NCBI GenBank assembly: GCA_902363555.1
Contig: CABJAM010000002.1
Span: 124,001 to 188,000 of the forward strand
Reading direction: 5' to 3'
DNA: 64,000 nt
Source of the DNA: Lachnospiraceae bacterium
Lineage (GTDB): Bacteria; Bacillota; Clostridia; Lachnospirales; Lachnospiraceae
Below the pieces are notes generated by a model. That model saw only the letters and a program-made list of their open reading frames with translations. It was not told where the DNA came from and made no database searches. The position numbers and the translations under genes are program-made. Numbering within the stretch: position 1 is the stretch's first letter; each line of letters starts with the position of its first letter. Positions 59,009-64,000 of the stretch are shown here, in pieces.

Positions 59009-60199
59009 TTAATTTAAATATCCTTTTAACAGCTCAACTTTATCCAGCTTCTCCCACGGCAGATCCAGATCATTGCGGCCAAAATGTCCGTAAGCTGCGG
59101 TCTGCTTGTAGATGGGCCGTCTTAAATCCAGCATTTTGATAATGCCGGCCGGACGAAGGTCGAAGTTTTCGCGGATAATCTCCACGATCTTCTCATTGCT
59201 CAGCTTGCCGGTGCCAAACGTATCCACCATGATGGATGTGGGGTGAGCCACACCGATGGCATAGCTTAACTGAATCTCGCACTTGTGGGCAATACCTGCG
59301 GCCACAAGATTTTTAGCCACATATCTGGCAGCATAGGCTGCGGAACGGTCCACCTTTGTGCAGTCCTTTCCGGAAAAAGCGCCGCCGCCGTGACGGGCGT
59401 AGCCGCCGTAGGTGTCCACGATGATCTTACGGCCGGTCAGACCGCTGTCGCCGTGGGGGCCGCCGATAACAAAACGGCCTGTGGGATTGATAAAGAACTT
59501 TGTATTTTCATCCACCATATCGGCCGGAAGAATTTCGTCAAATACATATTTCTTAATGTCTTTATGGATCTGCTCCTGAGTTACCACGTCGTCATGCTGG
59601 GTGGAAAGGACCACAGCGTCCAGACGCACTGGCTTGCCAGCCTCATCATATTCCACTGTCACCTGAGTTTTGCCGTCCGGTCTTAAATATGTCAGGATAC
59701 CATCCTTTCTCACCTGAGTGAGACGGCGGGCCAGCTTATGAGCCAGATAGATTGGATATGGCATATATTCCTCGGTTTCATCGCTGGCGTAACCGAACAT
59801 CATACCCTGGTCGCCGGCGCCGATAGCTTCGATCTCGGCATCGCTCATTTTATTTTCCTTGGCTTCCAGAGCCTTGTTGACACCCATGGCAATATCCGGG
59901 GACTGCTCGTCGATGGCGGTGATCACACCGCAGGTTGTGGCGTCAAAGCCATATTTGGCGCGGGTGTAGCCGATCTCGGCAACGGTATCGCGGACGATTT
60001 TCTGGATATCCACGTATGCGTTGGTGGTGATTTCTCCCATAACCATAACAAGGCCTGTGGTCGTGCAGGTTTCGCAGGCAACACGGCTCATTGGGTCCTG
60101 CTCAAGCAGTGCGTCCAAAATAGCGTCAGAGATCTGGTCGCACATTTTATCCGGATGTCCTTCGGTAACAGATTCAGAAGTAAATAATAATTTTTCCAT
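59009..60199 (-). CDS. metK: S-adenosylmethionine synthetase
   Basis: The enzyme (396 residues) is full length. GHPDKMCDQISDAI is the methionine/ATP site, GAGDQGMMFGYA the conserved hexapeptide region and GGGAFSGKDCTKVDRSAAY the P-loop-like site. It makes SAM from methionine and ATP. ATG 60199 has AAAGGAG; a longer frame reads into the leader and is not coding. A SAM-I riboswitch and terminator lie upstream, so excess SAM should stop its expression. Confidence 0.97.
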   Translation of the reverse strand: MEKLLFTSESVTEGHPDKMCDQISDAILDALLEQDPMSRVACETCTTTGLVMVMGEITTNAYVDIQKIVRDTVAEIGYTRAKYGFDATTCGVITAIDEQSPDIAMGVNKALEAKENKMSDAEIEAIGAGDQGMMFGYASDETEEYMPYPIYLAHKLARRLTQVRKDGILTYLRPDGKTQVTVEYDEAGKPVRLDAVVLSTQHDDVVTQEQIHKDIKKYVFDEILPADMVDENTKFFINPTGRFVIGGPHGDSGLTGRKIIVDTYGGYARHGGGAFSGKDCTKVDRSAAYAARYVAKNLVAAGIAHKCEIQLSYAIGVAHPTSIMVDTFGTGKLSNEKIVEIIRENFDLRPAGIIKMLDLRRPIYKQTAAYGHFGRNDLDLPWEKLDKVELLKGYLN

Positions 60200-60232
60200 T
60201 GTGTTCTCCTTTCGTAGGTACGTACAGTTAGT

Positions 60233-60265
60233 AATTCTTGGCTCCGCTTGCGGCTCATTGCTTCG
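60233..60265. repeat. Truncated GCTTCGCG repeat after a terminator
   Basis: CTTGGCTCCGCTTGCGGC and TCATTGCTTCGCG are the modules of the 83-bp family. They begin directly after the T-tract of the riboswitch terminator, as at the other three loci. Confidence 0.55.
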
Positions 60266-60298
60266 CGAAAAAAACAAGCCCGCCAAAAAGCGGACTTG
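60266..60298 (-). terminator. Riboswitch expression-platform terminator
   Basis: On the minus strand CAAGTCCGC and GCGGGCTTG form a stem with one mismatch around TTTTTG, followed by TTTTTTT. It lies 16 bases after the riboswitch and would form when SAM is bound. Confidence 0.85.
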
Positions 60299-60313
60299 AT
60301 TTATTTTCAAATC

Positions 60314-60413
60314 CTCTTATTGTTCGATGTTACTCGCTCAGGTTGGCACCTTCCATATTTCAGGGGTTGCCGCAATTTCGTCGATCCTTGGTCTCCATTG
60401 CTCTGAATAAGAG
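60314..60413 (-). promoter_or_regulatory. SAM-I (S-box) riboswitch upstream of metK
   Basis: Read on the minus strand, P1 arms CTCTTAT and ATAAGAG close the element. Inside are the S-box signatures GATCGACGAAA then GCGGCAACC, and AAGGTGCCAACCTGAGCGAG. This is the arrangement of SAM-I aptamers. It starts 11 bases after the murA stop codon, and its terminator lies between it and metK. Confidence 0.95.
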
Positions 60414-60424
60414 TGTTTTGCACA

Positions 60425-61717
60425 TTATCCAATTTTCAGTTTAAACTTTTGCGCTTCCTTGTCGTTGTTGACCTTTTCGATCATACCGCCCAGGGAACGC
60501 AGCTTTCCTTCAAAGTTCTCGTAACCTCTTTGTATAAAATGAATATCATCCACCGTGGTGTAACCCTCGGCGGCCAGTCCGGCAATGACTAACGCGGCGC
60601 CGGCTCTTAAATCCGGTGCGGTGACATTGGCTCCCCGGTACTCACTGATGCCTGTGACAAATGCAGTGTTTCCTTCCACCTTCACATTGCTTCCCATACG
60701 CGCCAGCTCGTCCACATATTTGAAACGGTTTTCAAAAATACTTTCTGTGACAATACTCGTGCCATCGCAAAGCCCCAGGGCAATGAGGATTTGTGGCTGC
60801 ATATCCGTAGGGAAACCGGGATACGGCAATGTTTTTATATTCGTCGGATGACAGCGGCGTGTGGCTACAACCCGCACGGCATCATCGGATTCTTCAATCT
60901 GAGCACCCATTTCCAACAGCTTTGATGTGATGGATTCCAGATGCTTTGGAATAACATTCTTTACGGTAATATCCCCTTTGGTGGCCACAGCAGCGCACAT
61001 AAAGGTTCCCGCCTCGATCTGGTCGGGAATGATGGCGTATTCCGCGCCCTTTAAGCGATGAACGCCCCGGATACGGATGACATCGGTTCCTGCCCCGCGG
61101 ATATCGGCCCCCATACTGTTAAGGAAGTTGGCCACATCAACGATGTGGGGCTCCTTGGCGGCATTTTCCAGGATCGTGCGGCCCTCGGCCATGGTGGCGG
61201 CCATCATAACGTTGATGGTTGCGCCTACGGTGACCACGTCGAAATAGATATGCGCGCCCACAAGACGGTCGGCTTCGGCTTTGATCATACCGTTTTCAAT
61301 AGTGACTTTAGCCCCCAGCGCCCGAAAGCCTTTCAGATGCTGGTCAATGGGCCGGCTGCCGATGGCACAGCCTCCCGGCAGTGCGACACGGGCTTTTTTG
61401 TATTTGCCAAGCAGTGCTCCTAGTAAATAGTAGGATGCACGTATTTTACGGATAAAGCCGTCGTCAATGCACAGCGACTGGATATTGCTGCCATTGATTT
61501 CTACGGTGTTGTCATCGATCCGCTGAACCTGAGCGCCGATGGAAGATATCGCCTGTAACAAAACCTTTGTATCGTTGACATTTGGCATATTTTCAATTTT
61601 TACGGTTTCATTGGACATAACTGCGGCTGCTAAAATGCCTAATGCAGCATTTTTGGCGCCTCCTATGTTGACTTCGCCAACCAGAGGGTTGCCGCCTTTT
61701 ATAATATACTGTTCCAT
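60425..61717 (-). CDS. murA: UDP-N-acetylglucosamine 1-carboxyvinyltransferase
   Basis: The enzyme has 430 residues and starts MEQYIIKGGNPLVGEVNIGG. The catalytic loop RVALPGGCAIGSRPIDQHL holds the Cys that reacts with enolpyruvate and with fosfomycin. It catalyses the first committed step of peptidoglycan synthesis. GAGGTG precedes ATG 61717; longer frames have no site. A 16-bp palindrome CGTATTTTATAATACG lies 43 bases upstream and overlaps a TATAAA-like -10. Confidence 0.96.
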   Translation of the reverse strand: MEQYIIKGGNPLVGEVNIGGAKNAALGILAAAVMSNETVKIENMPNVNDTKVLLQAISSIGAQVQRIDDNTVEINGSNIQSLCIDDGFIRKIRASYYLLGALLGKYKKARVALPGGCAIGSRPIDQHLKGFRALGAKVTIENGMIKAEADRLVGAHIYFDVVTVGATINVMMAATMAEGRTILENAAKEPHIVDVANFLNSMGADIRGAGTDVIRIRGVHRLKGAEYAIIPDQIEAGTFMCAAVATKGDITVKNVIPKHLESITSKLLEMGAQIEESDDAVRVVATRRCHPTNIKTLPYPGFPTDMQPQILIALGLCDGTSIVTESIFENRFKYVDELARMGSNVKVEGNTAFVTGISEYRGANVTAPDLRAGAALVIAGLAAEGYTTVDDIHFIQRGYENFEGKLRSLGGMIEKVNNDKEAQKFKLKIG

Positions 61718-62209
61718 TGCACACCTCTTATACATTGTTTTTCCGCCAATCGCCAGAACGTATTTTATAATACGCTCCGGGGCAGCGCACACGGTACGAT
61801 GTTTTTTATTTTATATATCGGATTGAGGATGGCCTTGTGCAGGCTTCTCATGGACTCTGCCGAGGGGAAAGCGTTGCGGTTGCGTTGCTTTGGCCGGGAG
61901 AGGGATTTTTTTACTATTCGTTTTGTACGTTTTGTTGGAGCGTTCTGTTTTTTTGGTGCTGGAGGACACTGTGTTGTGCGGTTGCGCACTGGACCTCGCA
62001 GCGGAATTTACTCCGCAGTGCCGCTCGATTCCGCTTTGCTCCATCTCGCTCACGGGCTTCGCCCTATGTCAAATTCCGAAACCACATTCGCTTATGTGCG
62101 AGCACAACGCGAAGATGGTTCCGGAGTTTGACGCACTGCTCATGCCTACTGAACATTATACCATACATCTTGAATTTGTAAATTATTTTTTAACTTTTCC
62201 TTAATAGTT
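61718..62209. other. Intergenic stretch upstream of murA
   Basis: This gap contains the palindrome at 61759-61774 and short GC-rich dyads (GCGGAATTTACTCCGC around 62000). Short GATTCCGCTTTGCTCC and GGGCTTCGCCC modules recall the GCTTCGCG family but are not convincing copies. Frames of 70-110 codons exist on both strands, lack ribosome sites and overlap each other. I call no gene here. Confidence 0.4.
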
Positions 62210-64000
62210 TTATTTTTTGTGTAATGTTCTGTTTATACATTTGGAGGTGTGGGCTCTTTTTCTCTGTCTACGGTAGATGAGGATTATAAATATCAGACAA
62301 CTTCCTGCGCTGAGGATGAAACCGGGGATGAAGCCGGCGGGGGTGTAGCGCATGGTTACGGTGTGTTCTCCGGCAGGCAGATAGATGTAGAGCAGGGAAC
62401 CGTCGATGGATTCTGTCTCTACTTCTTTACCGTCTACCAATACTTTCCAGCCCTTGTCATAGGGGATGGAGGTGTACATAATGCCGTCCTCGGCGGCATT
62501 GATCGTGCCGGACAGATAGGTGTCTGTATATTCGTCAAGCTGCCACTGATGCTGGCTTACTTCGTTGTAGAAGGCCTGGAATACGTCGGGATCGTAGGAA
62601 AAAAGGTAGATTTTAATTGTTCCTGACGTATGCTCGTCATCTGTGACAAGCTCCAGATCAATATGGCCGTCGTCGCCAATCTCCACCAGATGGCCCCGGG
62701 TGTCGGTGTATGTTTTCACCGAATCATTGTGGCTGACCTTCAGCTTGCTGCAATTGGCGGCCTGATAATAAATATAACGCGTCTGGCCATCGGTGATGTC
62801 CAGGCTGAATTTAACGCTGGCTTCATCCTTGGCAGCCGCTTTCTTATAGGAATACTGACCGTCGCCGGTACTCTCGATGGTACAGTTTTCCGTCTGAGCC
62901 TCGGGCAGGACTTCATCGTTAAATATAAAATCACTTGTCCCCGTGGTCTTCTGGACAAAATCATTGAGCACGTATTCCGGTCGCTTCACCGTATGATTCC
63001 AGTTTTCATACGTATTGTCCACCATAAAGCCCAGTGACAGGGCGTAAGGATTTTCATACAGGTGAAGATCCCCATAGGCCGATACATAATTGAAGGTACG
63101 CATATCTCCGTCATTTTTCTGGGCTACCAGATATTTAAGGCCGAAAATACTGTCCGTCAGCGGGCAGCCGCCCACATAGCTGTATTTATTTGTGGCGCTG
63201 AAATATCCCACCTCGCCCATCAGGTCATTGATATCCGCCCCCATAGTGGACGCAAACAAAGAAATTCCCGGGAAATCCAGCCACATGTTATTATTCCGGC
63301 CGGCGAAGGTATCCAGCTCCATCCGGTAAAAGCCGCCGTTTTCCTTTACATCCACGTCTTCCTTAATCTCTCTGGCAGAATCCACATATTTAATATAGGA
63401 CGTCCGGTTAATGCTTCCATTTCTGCATAATCCATAAATGGAATTGCCCGCCACTTCCACAAATAAAAACAGCATCAAAAAGCCTTCCACGAGCCTGCGG
63501 CGCCGGAAAAACTTCTTTTTATAAATGCAGATCAGTATAAAATAAATGATAACGAGTATTTCCGTTACAATATACGTATAAATTTCCGGTCCATCCACCT
63601 TTGTCAACCAGCACCAGGCCAGCAGCGCCTGCATCCCCGCAAACGCCAGGAAAAACTGCCAGTACTGGTATTTGCGCAGCGTCAGGAAGACCTCGTAGGC
63701 CATGGTCAGCGCCAGAAACGCATAAATAAATGTAAACCGGGCAGGCAGGCTGTTGGGGAAATGAAAGCCATGCCATATATAATCCAGTATACGGAAATTG
63801 GTGGAGAACAGTAAAAATCCAAGCAGTAAAAGCTTGATGATCTTATTTTTCAGCGGTATCCCCTTGCGGAAAATGTACAGGATGACCAATAGCATCGTAA
63901 ATACGCCAAAATACAGATTGGGGTCGCCGCTTAAATCCGTCGGCTCCACAAAGGCGAACTGACGGCTGATCAGCTCCCCGAAGCTGTGATAAAACTTAAT
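62210..64000 (-). CDS. YfhO-family membrane protein, partial (5' end missing)
   Basis: The frame is open to the right edge (17 further codons beyond an internal GTG at 63949), giving 596 residues of the C-terminal part. It has about six membrane segments, then a large outside domain (about 240-560) with SYVGGCPLTDSIFGLKYLV and SIPYDKGWKVLVDGKEV. A final membrane helix is followed by basic residues. These fit YfhO/bacterial membrane glycosyltransferase-like proteins, linked in firmicutes to glycosylation of lipoteichoic acid. The exact transfer reaction is not known here. Confidence 0.85.
   Translation of the reverse strand: MKFYHSFGELISRQFAFVEPTDLSGDPNLYFGVFTMLLVILYIFRKGIPLKNKIIKLLLLGFLLFSTNFRILDYIWHGFHFPNSLPARFTFIYAFLALTMAYEVFLTLRKYQYWQFFLAFAGMQALLAWCWLTKVDGPEIYTYIVTEILVIIYFILICIYKKKFFRRRRLVEGFLMLFLFVEVAGNSIYGLCRNGSINRTSYIKYVDSAREIKEDVDVKENGGFYRMELDTFAGRNNNMWLDFPGISLFASTMGADINDLMGEVGYFSATNKYSYVGGCPLTDSIFGLKYLVAQKNDGDMRTFNYVSAYGDLHLYENPYALSLGFMVDNTYENWNHTVKRPEYVLNDFVQKTTGTSDFIFNDEVLPEAQTENCTIESTGDGQYSYKKAAAKDEASVKFSLDITDGQTRYIYYQAANCSKLKVSHNDSVKTYTDTRGHLVEIGDDGHIDLELVTDDEHTSGTIKIYLFSYDPDVFQAFYNEVSQHQWQLDEYTDTYLSGTINAAEDGIMYTSIPYDKGWKVLVDGKEVETESIDGSLLYIYLPAGEHTVTMRYTPAGFIPGFILSAGSCLIFIILIYRRQRKRAHTSKCINRTLHKK

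Noticed and set aside
61811..62131. Frames of 70-110 codons between murA and the YfhO-like gene
   Set aside because: They overlap on both strands, have skewed composition and no ribosome sites.

Overview
The window looks like chromosome from an anaerobic Bacillota, most likely a gut clostridium of the Lachnospiraceae type. Nearly every gene has a strong AAGGAGG-type ribosome site and base composition is moderate. The family content also fits: an Etf-linked lactate dehydrogenase, a SAM-I riboswitch before metK, GH78 rhamnosidase, AraC regulators fused to GH39-like domains, and C-glycoside-cleaving enzymes known from gut isolates. No rRNA or tRNA gene, prophage or intact IS was recognised. Species assignment is inference.

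Layout. 1-1.3 kb: AbiE-type toxin-antitoxin pair, toxin cut by the left edge. 1.4-10.8 kb: mixed accessory genes (two-component system, CatB/Vat acetyltransferase, Ntn hydrolase, GNAT, CD3324-like regulator, lipoprotein, RpiR regulator, MATE pump). 10.9-16.3 kb: minus-strand operon for EtfB, EtfA with ferredoxin domain, FAD-linked lactate/2-hydroxyacid dehydrogenase and a CocE-like hydrolase. 16.3-17.0 kb: about 80-bp direct repeats running into a giant inverted repeat. 17.0-22.8 kb: first C-glycoside deglycosidase (CGD) alpha/beta pair behind a second large CocE/NonD hydrolase, with a near-perfect sigma-54 promoter and a divergent sigma-54 activator. 22.8-29.5 kb: L-arabinose isomerase, PucR-like regulator, esterase, AAA/PD-(D/E)XK protein and a two-repeat type I-C-like CRISPR remnant. 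29.5-45 kb: plant-glycan island with GH78 rhamnosidase, a CUT2-type sugar ABC transporter, two AraC-GH39 sensor-regulators and an anchored esterase. 45.0-45.4 kb: second giant inverted repeat. 45.4-50 kb: uracil/xanthine permease, DegV and release factor 3. 50.2-58.9 kb: second CGD locus with AraC regulator, CGD alpha and beta, DegV, TetR, a Cys-nucleophile hydrolase, three SnoaL/NTF2-like proteins (five domains) and a GPH symporter. 59-64 kb: metK with SAM-I riboswitch, murA and a YfhO-like membrane protein cut by the right edge.

How the genes may work together (inference). The accessory middle looks like a plant-glycoside utilisation region. Rhamnosidase and esterases would trim conjugates, the ABC and GPH systems would import sugars or glycosides, the two CGD pairs would break C-C glycosidic bonds, and the SnoaL-like and hydrolase genes might act on the released aglycone. 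The oxidoreductase that normally makes the 3-oxo-glucoside substrate of CGD enzymes is not in the window.

Intergenic DNA is unusually structured. It holds two giant inverted repeats, an 83-bp tandem repeat family that sits directly after terminator U-tracts, a small palindrome family containing GTAACAGTTC, and a 63-bp hairpin repeat.
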